64,000 nt of DNA from Bacteroidota bacterium (GTDB taxonomy: Bacteria > Bacteroidota > Bacteroidia > Bacteroidales > Lentimicrobiaceae), in NCBI GenBank assembly GCA_009773455.1, contig WSXU01000001.1, positions 1-64,000 of the forward strand. The letters run 5' to 3'. This document shows, piece by piece, positions 52,391-60,962 of the stretch. Below the pieces are notes generated by a model. It searched no databases. It saw nothing but the letters and a program-made list of their open reading frames with translations, and was not told the DNA's origin. The translations under genes and the position numbers were made by a program. Position 1 is the first letter of the stretch; each line of letters begins with the position of its first letter.

Positions 52391-53549
52391 CCCTCAGTTC
52401 TCCTGCCGATATGTGTGTTTCGCCGAGTTCTATACTCATGATGCCATCAGCACCTTCATAGGCATGGATATGTGCTGAGCCATGATATTCAAGCGGCTCT
52501 ATTTTTCCTTCACTGTTGATTCTCACCGGCATAAACGATTTCCGGTCTGCCTTTCTGCGGTTGTAATCTGCTGCCATGGGAAGTTTTACAATCCGTGGAC
52601 TCCAGCAGTGACCCATCATCCGGAAAGCAAGCTGTTTAACCAGAAGTTCAAACTGAACATAGGATGAAACAGGGTTACCGGGTAAACCAAACATAAACTG
52701 ATCTCCGCGGATGCCGAAGATGGTAGGCCTTCCGGGCTGCACCGCTATGCTTTTAAATTTGATATCAATCCCCAGTTCTTTCATAATCCCCGGCACAAAG
52801 TCGAAATCCCCCATCGAAACGCCGCCAGTCAGCAGCAGAATATCGCTTTTTAAAAATCCGTTAAGTATCATATCACGAGTACCCTCAACCGTATCAGGCG
52901 CGATGCCGAAATATTCGACCGGAAGACCGATCTCACTGGCCTGTGCCATCAACTGATGGGAATTGCTGTTGCGAATCTGACCAGGAGCGGGTTTCTCCCA
53001 TGGCTCCACCAGTTCATCACCGGTTGAGATCACACCGATAACGGGAAGCTTATAAACCAATGGCTCTCCACAACCAACGGCAGCCAGGATGGCAATGTGA
53101 TGCGGCCTGAGCAGGGTTCCCTTTTGCAGCACCATTTGCCCGGCCTTCACATCCTCTGCCTGCCAGGCAATGTTCGAAGAGGTCATCTCAGAAAGGAACC
53201 TGATCCGTCCGTCGGGCAGGATTTCAGTATACTCAACCATAATCACGGTATCGGCTCCCTCAGGAACCATGGCTCCGGTCATTATCTTTGAACATTGACC
53301 CTTTCCGACAGGGTTGGAAGGTAACACTCCGGCCGGAATGATTTCCAGTACTGAAAAAGGCCCCGGAAGTTCTGACCTTCGGCAGGCATATCCGTCAACT
53401 GCCGACTTGTTGAAGGGCGGCATCTCAACATCGGAAAAGACATCTTCCGCAAGCACCCGTCCCACAGCCATATCAAGGGCCGACTGCATGGCAAGCGGCT
53501 TTACATCAATGTTGTCAACAATAGCTAGAGCTTGTTCAAAAGTGATCAT
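52374..53549 (-). CDS. moeA: Molybdopterin molybdenumtransferase
   Basis: At 391 residues it has the standard MoeA domains: 'MPPFNKSAVDGYA' near the N-terminus, 'IMTGAMVPEGADTV', 'ISTGDEL' and 'LLTGGVSMGDFDF' (MPT-binding), and 'GLPGNPVSS'. It inserts molybdate into adenylylated molybdopterin. It is the first gene of the cofactor operon, with a -7 element 27 bp before its ATG. Confidence 0.93.
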   Translation of the reverse strand: MITFEQALAIVDNIDVKPLAMQSALDMAVGRVLAEDVFSDVEMPPFNKSAVDGYACRRSELPGPFSVLEIIPAGVLPSNPVGKGQCSKIMTGAMVPEGADTVIMVEYTEILPDGRIRFLSEMTSSNIAWQAEDVKAGQMVLQKGTLLRPHHIAILAAVGCGEPLVYKLPVIGVISTGDELVEPWEKPAPGQIRNSNSHQLMAQASEIGLPVEYFGIAPDTVEGTRDMILNGFLKSDILLLTGGVSMGDFDFVPGIMKELGIDIKFKSIAVQPGRPTIFGIRGDQFMFGLPGNPVSSYVQFELLVKQLAFRMMGHCWSPRIVKLPMAADYNRRKADRKSFMPVRINSEGKIEPLEYHGSAHIHAYEGADGIMSIELGETHISAGELRDVRQL

Positions 53550-53575
53550 TCACCGAATTATATAAATGGATTGTG

Positions 53576-53583
53576 CAAAGGTA
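53576..53583 (-). promoter_or_regulatory. Promoter of the molybdenum-cofactor operon
   Basis: The minus strand reads TACCTTTG, an exact -7 element, 27 bp before moeA; a weak TTA occurs about 19 bp further upstream. A molybdate riboswitch was not seen. Confidence 0.5.
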
Positions 53584-53662
53584 ATCATTGACCCGACTCA
53601 GGTAACATCAATTACACCCGAAATCAGCATGAAATGTGGTTCTGATCCTGGGTCTTTTTTCT

Positions 53663-53670
53663 TATATTTG
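53663..53670 (+). promoter_or_regulatory. -7 promoter element for the DUF421 gene
   Basis: TATATTTG, an exact TAnnTTTG match, 40 bp before the ATG at 53711. Upstream is T-rich without a clear -33 TTTG. Confidence 0.45.
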
Positions 53671-53710
53671 AATATGTTTACTCATCAGGCTTCACCTCAG
53701 ATCTATACCT

Positions 53711-54262
53711 ATGGTTGAAATATTAGGCAATAATTATGTGAGGATCATCGGCAGCACCCTGGCCGTTTACCTGTTTATCATCGTTGCCATCCGGCTGTTT
53801 GGCAAAAAGGAACTGGCCCAGCTCTCAGTGGTTGATCTTGTTTTCATCCTGCTGATCAGCAATGCTGTGCAAAATGCCATGGTTGGGCCCGATGCTACTT
53901 TAATGGGCGGACTGGTGGCTGCATCCACGCTCTTTGTGGTAAACTACCTGTTGAAATATCTTCAGTTCCGATTTCCGAAGTTCCGAAAAGCCGTTGAAGG
54001 TGAAACCATTATGCTGATTTATAAGGGGAAAATCCTGAAACCTCACCTTGTGAAAGCCAGCATCACCGAAGATGAGTTGATGGAAGCCGCCAGGGAACAT
54101 GGCGTTGCCTCCATCAGCGAAATAGACCTGGCCATCCTCGAAGTGGACGGCAATATCAGCATACTCTCCGACAAGTATAGGAAGAACTCTGTTAAAAAAC
54201 TCAGGGGCAATAAAAGGATAAGCAAAAGGGTGGCTGAACAGGCAGGTTCAGCGCTGATATAA
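53711..54262 (+). CDS. DUF421 / YetF-family membrane protein
   Basis: This 183-residue protein has three N-terminal membrane helices (about 10-85), including 'IRLFGKKELAQLSVVDLVFILLISNAVQ', the family signature. A C-terminal cytosolic alpha/beta domain (about 100-165) with 'EVDGNISIL' follows. YetF-family proteins occur in many bacteria without firm function, though some are linked to the envelope or to spore germination. It stands alone between the moe operon and the helicase gene. Confidence 0.85.
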   Translation: MVEILGNNYVRIIGSTLAVYLFIIVAIRLFGKKELAQLSVVDLVFILLISNAVQNAMVGPDATLMGGLVAASTLFVVNYLLKYLQFRFPKFRKAVEGETIMLIYKGKILKPHLVKASITEDELMEAAREHGVASISEIDLAILEVDGNISILSDKYRKNSVKKLRGNKRISKRVAEQAGSALI

Positions 54263-54337
54263 GACCCCAAATACCGGAATCCGTTACAACCCTGCATTCA
54301 TCCTTAATCTGATTCAGGAGCCGGGAGTTATTATATG

Positions 54338-54345
54338 TACTTTTG
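54338..54345 (+). promoter_or_regulatory. -7 promoter element for the DEAD-box helicase gene
   Basis: TACTTTTG, an exact TAnnTTTG match, 40 bp before the ATG at 54386. Confidence 0.45.
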
Positions 54346-54385
54346 CTGTTGACAATACTGCCTCAGACGAATTTATCTTTCCTGT

Positions 54386-55528
54386 ATGACATTTGAATCC
54401 CTTGGTTTATCCCCTGCTTTGCTGGAAGTCCTTTCCACAATAAAATATTCCGAGCCTTATCCGGTTCAGTCGGAGGTGATCCCGGCTGTGATGAACCGGA
54501 AGGATATACTGGGCATTGCGCCTACCGGCTCGGGTAAGACCGCCGGATATGTTCTGCCCTTGCTCATGAATCTTCAGGAAAAGAAGCTGTCACGCAACCG
54601 TCATGTGCAGGTACTCGTTCTTGTACCTACCCGTGAACTGGCCATCCAGGTGAATGATGTGTTTAAACTGTTTGGAGCTGCAGTCCCCGGCAAAATCAAA
54701 ATTCTGGCCGTATACGGTGGCGTTGCCGTCAATCCGCAGATGATGGCCCTGCAGGGGGTGAATATCCTGATTGCCACCCCCGGCCGTCTGCTTGAACTTG
54801 AAGCCTCAAATGCGGTAAAATTGTCAGGAATCGAAACCCTGGTGCTTGATGAAGCCGATAAAATGCTCAACCTTGGTTTTCAGGAAGAGATGAACCGGAT
54901 TTTTGAACTTCTCCCCAAAAAGCGCCAGAACCTGCTGTTCTCAGCTACCCTGAGCGATGACGTGAATAACATCAACCGGGTTTTATTACATGATCCGGTG
55001 GTTGTTAAGATCGAAAATGAGAAGGATAACATCGATCTGATAGAACAAACGGCATACCTGGTTCCGGATGAGCGAAAGGGCCCGCTGTTACGTTATCTGA
55101 TCAAACAGCACAGTATGAAACAGGTGCTGGTTTTCGCCTCCTCGGTTTACAGTTCTGAAAAAGTAGCAGAAAAGTTGAGGAACAGCGGGGTTGATGCTAC
55201 CGCCATGCACAGCAAATTAAGCCAGAAAGCCAGAACCGACGCCATGGAACGGTTCAGATCGGGCAAACTCAGGGTTATGGTGGCCACCGACCTGATCAGC
55301 CGTGGCATAGATATAAAATTTCTTCCTTATGTCATCAACTACGAATTGCCCCGTTCACCCAAAGACTATATCCACCGGATCGGCCGCACCGGACGTGCCG
55401 AATCTCCCGGCGAAGCCATCTCCTTTGTGTCTCCCGTCGATGAACATCACTTCAGGGTAATTCAGAAAAAAATGGGGAAATGGGTAACCCTGATCGATAG
55501 CAAAAATATTGAATTCAGAGGGTTTTAG
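54386..55528 (+). CDS. DEAD-box RNA helicase
   Basis: This compact 380-residue helicase has all core motifs: a Q-motif region ('YPVQSEVIP'), 'APTGSGKTAGYVL' (I), 'PTRELA' (Ia), 'TPGR', 'VLDEADKML' (II), 'LFSATLS' (III) and 'HRIGRTGRA' (VI). There is no basic or glycine-rich C-terminal extension as in RhlE/CsdA, so it is a minimal form. A role in ribosome assembly or mRNA turnover is likely but not specified. Confidence 0.9.
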   Translation: MTFESLGLSPALLEVLSTIKYSEPYPVQSEVIPAVMNRKDILGIAPTGSGKTAGYVLPLLMNLQEKKLSRNRHVQVLVLVPTRELAIQVNDVFKLFGAAVPGKIKILAVYGGVAVNPQMMALQGVNILIATPGRLLELEASNAVKLSGIETLVLDEADKMLNLGFQEEMNRIFELLPKKRQNLLFSATLSDDVNNINRVLLHDPVVVKIENEKDNIDLIEQTAYLVPDERKGPLLRYLIKQHSMKQVLVFASSVYSSEKVAEKLRNSGVDATAMHSKLSQKARTDAMERFRSGKLRVMVATDLISRGIDIKFLPYVINYELPRSPKDYIHRIGRTGRAESPGEAISFVSPVDEHHFRVIQKKMGKWVTLIDSKNIEFRGF

Positions 55529-55559
55529 GAGAGGATGGACAATGTCTGTTGGTTAATTC

Positions 55560-55580
55560 CTAATATCTAATTTCTAATAT
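55560..55580. repeat. Short heptamer array CTAATAT/CTAATTT
   Basis: CTAATAT, CTAATTT and CTAATAT, in phase, lie 31 bp after the DEAD-box helicase stop. Confidence 0.6.
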
Positions 55581-55707
55581 CTACCCAAGCTACATAATTT
55601 CCATTCAAATCTTCTCTATAAATTACGGTAGATAGACGGCAATTATTTTCGTTTTTTTTACCCCGGGCCTGATTGGTCCGCTTTTCTTCGAACCTTGACG
55701 CAGGTAG

Positions 55708-55768
55708 TTATTCGTTATTCGTCATTCGTAATTCGTGATTTGAAATCGTAAATCGTAAATCGTAAATC
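55708..55768. repeat. Heptamer array TTATTCG... passing into AAATCGT
   Basis: TTATTCG twice, then TCATTCG, TAATTCG and TGATTTG, followed without loss of phase by three AAATCGT units. It lies between the convergent helicase and ppx genes and reaches the ppx stop codon. Confidence 0.8.
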
Positions 55769-56657
55769 AAACCAGCCCCTTCTCCTTCATTTCCTTATAC
55801 TGCAACAGCACCAGCCCGTCGGCCAGACCTATTTTAGGGGCTACAATAACATTAATGCCGGTCCATTTCAGGATGCGGATAAAAATGCGGGCAGCCGGAA
55901 CAATTACGTCGGCACGGTCGGGGCGCATACCCATCCTTTCGATGCGGACATCCATCGGCATGCTGTTCAGTTGCTTATAGGCATACTGCATCTGATCAAA
56001 ATTGATCATATTGTTGATGGGATAGCCGTACATCTTGGTAATCTTGTTGATGTTGCCTCCTGAACCAACACAGTTCATCCGTCCGAAATCAGCTTTGAAC
56101 TGGTTCAGCCATTTGCGCATCAGTTCCCATTCAGTATCTTCCACCTTATCGGCCAGCAACCGGATGGTACCTATACGGAACGAATTGGAAGTAATAAAAC
56201 GGTCACCGTCAAGCACAGAGATTTCCGTTGATCCACCGCCGACATCCACGTAAATGGTTTTGGAGAAATTCTTGTTCACAAATACATTGCTGAGCGAACT
56301 GATGATGTTGGCCTCCTCAATGCCGTCAATCATCCCTATTTCAAGCCCGGATTCCCGTTTCACCCTCTCCATGACCTCCACATTATTGCTGGCTTCGCGC
56401 ATGGCAGCGGTAGCAGCAACCCTATAACCCAACGGCTGATACACGTCGATCAGCAGCTTAAATGCCCTCATGGTCTTCACCAGGTCATCAGCCTTCTGAT
56501 CTGAAATCATTCCGGTACTGAATACATCCATTCCAAGCCGGAGCGGAATTCGGATCAGTGAAGCCTTTTCGGTAACCGGTCCGCCCTTGCTTTCAAAAAC
56601 ATTGGCAAATAAAAGCCTGACGGCATTGGAACCTATATCGATACTGGAAAAAAGCAT
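55767..56657 (-). CDS. Ppx/GppA-family exopolyphosphatase
   Basis: The 296-residue protein matches the two actin-like lobes of Ppx/GppA. 'SIDIGSNAVRLLF' (P1) opens it and 'IYVDVGGGSTEISV' is the second phosphate loop (about 137-150). The HD-like C-terminal extension of E. coli Ppx is absent, as in short bacterial forms. It hydrolyses polyphosphate or (p)ppGpp terminal phosphates; which cannot be told. It follows lpxH by 45 bp on the same strand, and may be co-transcribed. Confidence 0.86.
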   Translation of the reverse strand: MLFSSIDIGSNAVRLLFANVFESKGGPVTEKASLIRIPLRLGMDVFSTGMISDQKADDLVKTMRAFKLLIDVYQPLGYRVAATAAMREASNNVEVMERVKRESGLEIGMIDGIEEANIISSLSNVFVNKNFSKTIYVDVGGGSTEISVLDGDRFITSNSFRIGTIRLLADKVEDTEWELMRKWLNQFKADFGRMNCVGSGGNINKITKMYGYPINNMINFDQMQYAYKQLNSMPMDVRIERMGMRPDRADVIVPAARIFIRILKWTGINVIVAPKIGLADGLVLLQYKEMKEKGLV

Positions 56658-56702
56658 AAAACCGGACTTTAATGAGAAACCGTTTCAATCATCCTGTAAC
56701 CC

Positions 56703-57485
56703 TTAAACCAGGGGTTCAGGTTTACTATTTTTATAGGTCATCAGTTGCAACTCCTCCCCGTCGAAAACCGCATAGCTGAAATTGGTAATCCAGTCACCCA
56801 GGTTGATAAATCTGCTTCCGGCATTGAGGGGCAGGTTGGCGGGTACATGGCGGTGACCGAAAATAAAATAATTGATCGAGGGGTCGCTTTTCAGGTAGTC
56901 TGAAGCAAACCTGAACAACCGTTCTTTGCTGATATCGATCCGGCCGACCGATGATATCTGCTTTTCGTCACGGATCACATTGGCATAACGGCTCTTCCGG
57001 GAAAAAAACAAAGCCAGCTGGGTACCAATGTCGGGATGCAGCCAACGGAAAAGCCACTGGTTGGGCCTGAATTCAAATACCCTTTTCAGGAACTTATAAC
57101 CATTGTCGCCAGGTCCCAGTCCGTCTCCATGCGCAAGAAAGAATCGTTTTCCGTTCCATTCACGGATAACGGCCTCCCGGTGAAGCTCAATACCGATTTC
57201 CTGCTCAAAATAATTAAAAGCCCATATATCATGATTTCCCCGGAAAAGATATACAGGTACCCCCCGGTCTGTGATTTCCGCAAGTTTTCCGAAAAGCCTT
57301 GTAAACCCTTTCGGGACAACGGTTTTGTATTCAAACCAGAAATCGAAAATATCGCCCATCAGATATATTTCCGCCGCATCTGAACAAACCTGGTCAAGCC
57401 ATTGAACCAGCAGCTTTTCCCGTTTCAGGCTTGATGCATGGTCAGGAATACCCAGGTGAAAATCAGAAGCAAAATATATCTTCAA
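56703..57485 (-). CDS. lpxH: UDP-2,3-diacylglucosamine diphosphatase (LpxH-like)
   Basis: At 260 residues it is a calcineurin-like metallophosphoesterase: 'SDFHLG' (D..H), 'MGDIFDFWFEY', 'FRGNHDIW', 'LAHGDGL' and 'FGHRHVP', all metal ligands. The DFWFEY motif and the neighbouring lpxK gene point to lipid A synthesis, where LpxH cleaves UDP-diacylglucosamine to lipid X. The Bacteroidota form is sometimes only labelled as metallophosphoesterase. Confidence 0.88.
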   Translation of the reverse strand: MKIYFASDFHLGIPDHASSLKREKLLVQWLDQVCSDAAEIYLMGDIFDFWFEYKTVVPKGFTRLFGKLAEITDRGVPVYLFRGNHDIWAFNYFEQEIGIELHREAVIREWNGKRFFLAHGDGLGPGDNGYKFLKRVFEFRPNQWLFRWLHPDIGTQLALFFSRKSRYANVIRDEKQISSVGRIDISKERLFRFASDYLKSDPSINYFIFGHRHVPANLPLNAGSRFINLGDWITNFSYAVFDGEELQLMTYKNSKPEPLV

Positions 57486-57514
57486 GACGGAGTGTTTAAG
57501 GGATTCTGTTTATG

Positions 57515-57522
57515 CAAAAATA
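57515..57522 (-). promoter_or_regulatory. -7 promoter element for lpxH
   Basis: The minus strand reads TATTTTTG, an exact TAnnTTTG match, 30 bp before the ATG. It suggests lpxH and ppx can be transcribed apart from the TlpA-like gene. Confidence 0.45.
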
Positions 57523-57556
57523 GTGATTTCACTTCAGGATCACCATTTTTAGTATA

Positions 57557-58720
57557 TCAGTGGCCAAAAGCTTTTATGAGACCCTTTTCCAGTGAACTGA
57601 CCGAAATATAACGGTCGACGATCATCCCATGGCTGTCGGTCAGAATAAATACAGGAAGTTTCTGTACAAACCAGGCTTTCGCAACTGCTGAATTCATTGC
57701 TTTCGTGTCGTTAACATTGACCCACCAGAGTTTGTCAAGATTCACTGCAGCTTTCCAGCGATCAGGATACTGGTCGAGGGAAACAGCAAATACCTCGAAA
57801 CCTTTTTCCCTGTATTTGTCGTACAATGCCTTGAGTTCATGGTTGGCCTTCCGGCTGGGTGCATCGGTTGCCGTCCAGAAATAAACCAGGGTCAGCTTAT
57901 TTTTGGCCGTGTTCAGTGAGATGTTTTTCGCGTCAGGCCCGGGCAATGTGATACCAGGGGCTGTCCTGCCGGGTTTCATGGCATCACGGGCATGCCTTTC
58001 GTCTGAAAAGGATTTCCGTATTGCACCAACCCTGCTGTGATAAACCTTAACATGCGGATTACCGCTGTGGTTTGCGGTAAGCATTGAATCAGCAAGAAAC
58101 AGCCAGGCACTGTCGGCTGTCTGGTCAAAGACAAACGTCTGCTGAATTTTGCTGTTGATGACCAGGACAAGGGAGAGAAAATCTTTGTGTTGCCTTAGGT
58201 AGTCAATGCCCCTGTCCCTTGTTCTCTGCAACAGAATTGCCCATGCCGAATCGGTGCTGTGCCGGATTGTTTGATAATCGTCCAGGTCGCGTGCAAGCGA
58301 CAGCACCGCTCCCAGCGAATCGGCTACCACTTCACCAGCCAGGAGAAGTTTTCTGTAATGGTCGAAAAATCCGGCTTCTTTACCTCCGGAGATTGAAACA
58401 GAATCAGACCGCAAACAGGCTGAAATGGAATCGCCTGGGTGTAACACAACCGGGACAAGGGTTTTGTTTCCGTCCTGAAGCAGGTAAAAACCGGCCATCC
58501 CGGGTTTCAGTTTCAGGCAGAAATTTCCGTTTTTGCCCGGTTTAACAGAATCAACCGGAATATAGGCAGTTGTATCAATCCTGACAAGCCGGAGCATGGA
58601 ACCGGAATTCAGTTCAACTGTACCACATATGGTTGCTGTCGCAGGATCCTTCTGTTGACTGCAGGATATCAGCGTTGCAGACAATCCGGCAATGCAAATG
58701 AATTTCAGCCAACGACTCAT
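57557..58720 (-). CDS. TlpA-like lipoprotein with a thioredoxin fold lacking the active-site cysteines
   Basis: The frame starts at 58810, but ATG at 58720 opens a lipoprotein signal (MSRWLKFICIAGLSATLISC, lipobox LISC), 387 residues. The N-terminal ~130 residues form a DUF4369-like beta domain; a helical region follows. The C-terminal TlpA/thioredoxin-like domain (about 270-387) keeps the family's framework ('LVYFWTATDAPSRKAN', then 'FEVFAVSLDQ', 'LPVFILTDSHG'). The usual WCxPC is WTATDAPS: Asp286 and Ser289 replace the two cysteines. It should not carry out disulfide exchange. It is anchored in the periplasm, probably at a membrane, downstream of the nucleoside phosphorylase gene. Confidence 0.82.
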   Translation of the reverse strand: MSRWLKFICIAGLSATLISCSQQKDPATATICGTVELNSGSMLRLVRIDTTAYIPVDSVKPGKNGNFCLKLKPGMAGFYLLQDGNKTLVPVVLHPGDSISACLRSDSVSISGGKEAGFFDHYRKLLLAGEVVADSLGAVLSLARDLDDYQTIRHSTDSAWAILLQRTRDRGIDYLRQHKDFLSLVLVINSKIQQTFVFDQTADSAWLFLADSMLTANHSGNPHVKVYHSRVGAIRKSFSDERHARDAMKPGRTAPGITLPGPDAKNISLNTAKNKLTLVYFWTATDAPSRKANHELKALYDKYREKGFEVFAVSLDQYPDRWKAAVNLDKLWWVNVNDTKAMNSAVAKAWFVQKLPVFILTDSHGMIVDRYISVSSLEKGLIKAFGH

Positions 58721-58781
58721 CGCAATTGAACGATTTGGTATCTGATGGTAAATTTCAGAATGAAGGATAATGTAATCAGTT

Positions 58782-59600
58782 TCAGAGACTGATCTCTTTG
58801 AGGAGTTCACTGATGATGCGCGTCATGCGCGGCTCTGCCTTGCTGGCGGCATCAATAACGATCTTATGTGAAACTTCAACGATTTTTCCGGGAACACCGA
58901 GATCGGAAATCACCGAAACGGCAAAAACCGGCACATTCATATGCCTGGCTACAATCACTTCGGGAACTGTTGACATACCAACAGCATCAGCACCTATAAT
59001 GTGAATATACCTGTACTCAGCAGGTGTTTCAAATGTGGGGCCGGTTACAGCAGCATAAACACCGGTGCGGAAGGGAATACCTGCCCTGGAGGCTATGTCA
59101 CAGGCCTTATCAAGGATAACCCGATCGTAGGCCTCACTCATATCCGGGAAACGGGGGCCGATCTTATCGTCATTTTTCCCGATCAGTGGGTTGGTGCCCA
59201 TCAGGTTGATGTGATCGGTGATAAACATGATATCACCAACTTCGAAGCCCGGATTAAGTCCGCCACTGGCATTGGAAACAAAAAGGATTTTAATTCCCAG
59301 TGCTTTCATTACCCTGATCGGGAAAACGATTTCCTGCATGGTCCAGCCTTCATAAAAATGAAACCGGCCCTGCATGGCAACAATTCTTTTACCGCCAAGC
59401 TTACCGAAAATCAGCTGTCCTTTGTGCCCTTCAACGGTTGAAACCGGAAAATTTGGGATTTCACTGTAAGGGAGTTCTTTTTCAATTTTTATTTCACTTG
59501 TAAGACCGCCAAGTCCTGTACCTAATATTATTCCTGCTTCCGGATTTTCCGCAATATGCCTGCGGATATAGGCCACGCTCTCATTGATTCTTTCCAACAT
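58782..59600 (-). CDS. Purine-nucleoside phosphorylase (trimeric type)
   Basis: An upstream start at 59639 would overlap lpxK by 59 bp; ATG 59600 (MLERINESVAYIRRHI) matches the family N-terminus, giving 272 residues. 'GIILGTGLGGL', 'VEGHKGQLIFGKL', 'MQGRFHFYEGW', 'SNASGGLNPGFEVGDIM' and 'DAVGMSTVPEVI' are conserved. It cleaves inosine/guanosine with phosphate for purine salvage. It overlaps the 3' end of lpxK by 20 bp and is co-transcribed with it. Confidence 0.93.
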   Translation of the reverse strand: MLERINESVAYIRRHIAENPEAGIILGTGLGGLTSEIKIEKELPYSEIPNFPVSTVEGHKGQLIFGKLGGKRIVAMQGRFHFYEGWTMQEIVFPIRVMKALGIKILFVSNASGGLNPGFEVGDIMFITDHINLMGTNPLIGKNDDKIGPRFPDMSEAYDRVILDKACDIASRAGIPFRTGVYAAVTGPTFETPAEYRYIHIIGADAVGMSTVPEVIVARHMNVPVFAVSVISDLGVPGKIVEVSHKIVIDAASKAEPRMTRIISELLKEISL

Positions 59601-60639
59601 AATGATAGATTTGTTCTTTAAATGCATCGCCATCCCCACTGTGAAAATCCACCTCGATTGGCATATAATGAATGGGCATCTGAACTGCCTTCTCCATCAG
59701 ATCAGGATTTAAAATCCTCATTGCATCCTTTTCAGTAGTGACCAGTAGCTTATTGCGGCTGTAAAGTTCGTCAAAAATTCTTTTAATCTTATCAAGATCT
59801 GCATTTGAATATTGATAATGATCCGGATAAAGCAGGGTAGTCAGTTCGTTACAATACTTTTTTAATTGATCCTGAAGCGGATATGGATTGGCTATACCTA
59901 CAAACAATATGATATGACTGTATTTTTTTTCAGGGATAAACCGGCAGTCCTGATCCCACAGAGAGGTGATCTGGCCATACCTGATAAATGAGAAATAGAT
60001 TTGCTGATGTGGCCGGGGTTTCAGGTCTGAAATGATTTTGCGCCTGGTGATCGGGGATAAAACATTCGGGGTCTTGGTAACAACGATAATATCGGCCCGT
60101 GAAGCACCCCTTACTGGTTCCCTCAGCGTCCCGGCAGGAATCAGATAATCATTGCAATAGAGCTTATGATAGTCGGTAAGCAGAATTGAAAGACCCGGTT
60201 TAACAAACCGGTGTTGATAAGCATCATCCAGCAGGATTACCCCTGTATCAGGGGCATGGCTCAGTATCGACTTTATTCCCCGCCGACGGTGACCGTCAAC
60301 AAAAACCCGGATGTCCTTGTATTTAACGAAGTATTGCATCGGTTCATCCCCGATGGTACGCGCAAAATCAGCCTCAGAAGCAGCAATAAAACCATGGGTA
60401 TCCCGACCATAGCCTCTGCTCAGGGTACTTACTTTCAGCACCGGCAACAGTAACCTGATCAGGTATTCAACATGGGGGGTTTTACCGGTTCCACCTGCCG
60501 ACAGATTCCCGACCGAAATCACCGGAAGGCTGAATCTTTCGGATGGCAGTACCTTCCAATCGAACAACAGGTTCCGTATTCCGACAACGAAACCATAGAT
60601 CAGAGCGAATGGAAGCAAAAGTATCCTGAGAAATTCCAC
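59581..60639 (-). CDS. lpxK: Tetraacyldisaccharide 4'-kinase
   Basis: At 352 residues it has the membrane-associated N-terminus and the P-loop 'GNLSAGGTGKTPHVEYLIRLL' (about 47-67; Walker A GGTGKT). 'LDDAYQH', 'DYLIPAGTLREP' and the late 'LLVTTEKDAMRI' are conserved. LpxK phosphorylates the lipid A disaccharide. First gene of the minus-strand cluster lpxK, purine nucleoside phosphorylase, TlpA-like, lpxH, ppx. Confidence 0.93.
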   Translation of the reverse strand: MEFLRILLLPFALIYGFVVGIRNLLFDWKVLPSERFSLPVISVGNLSAGGTGKTPHVEYLIRLLLPVLKVSTLSRGYGRDTHGFIAASEADFARTIGDEPMQYFVKYKDIRVFVDGHRRRGIKSILSHAPDTGVILLDDAYQHRFVKPGLSILLTDYHKLYCNDYLIPAGTLREPVRGASRADIIVVTKTPNVLSPITRRKIISDLKPRPHQQIYFSFIRYGQITSLWDQDCRFIPEKKYSHIILFVGIANPYPLQDQLKKYCNELTTLLYPDHYQYSNADLDKIKRIFDELYSRNKLLVTTEKDAMRILNPDLMEKAVQMPIHYMPIEVDFHSGDGDAFKEQIYHYVGKNQ

Positions 60640-60911
60640 GCCTTAAAAATATATAATTTACATCTCAGTGCAAGTTTTTTACATGACAATTCTTTAAACC
60701 TGTCTGAGTCTTAAAGATACTAAGAAAACCCGGAAAAATACAATCAGTAAAAAATTTTACTGAATCCTGATGCCTTTCCCCATACTTATTAAAGCACCAT
60801 GGATATGCGGTTTTACAGTGTATCTTTCTTTTAATCAGAATATTTCATATTGGTAATACAACCGGTGGCCTTACATCAAACTGGCAAGGCACTGAAAGTC
60901 ACTCAATAATC
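60640..60911. other. Spacer between lpxK and the Nif3-like gene
   Basis: Divergent spacer with no gene, repeat array or hairpin that I can support. The promoter of the plus-strand gene lies at its right end; that of lpxK was not identified. Confidence 0.4.
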
Positions 60912-60942
60912 TTGGGTTTCCGGAAAATTTACCTTAGATTTG
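60912..60942 (+). promoter_or_regulatory. Promoter of the Nif3-like gene
   Basis: TTG, 20 bp, then TAGATTTG, an exact -7 element. It overlaps the start of the longest frame, which argues for the internal ATG at 60963 rather than the TTG at 60912 or ATG at 60951. Confidence 0.5.
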
Positions 60943-60962
60943 AAGTCACAATGAACCAGCAT

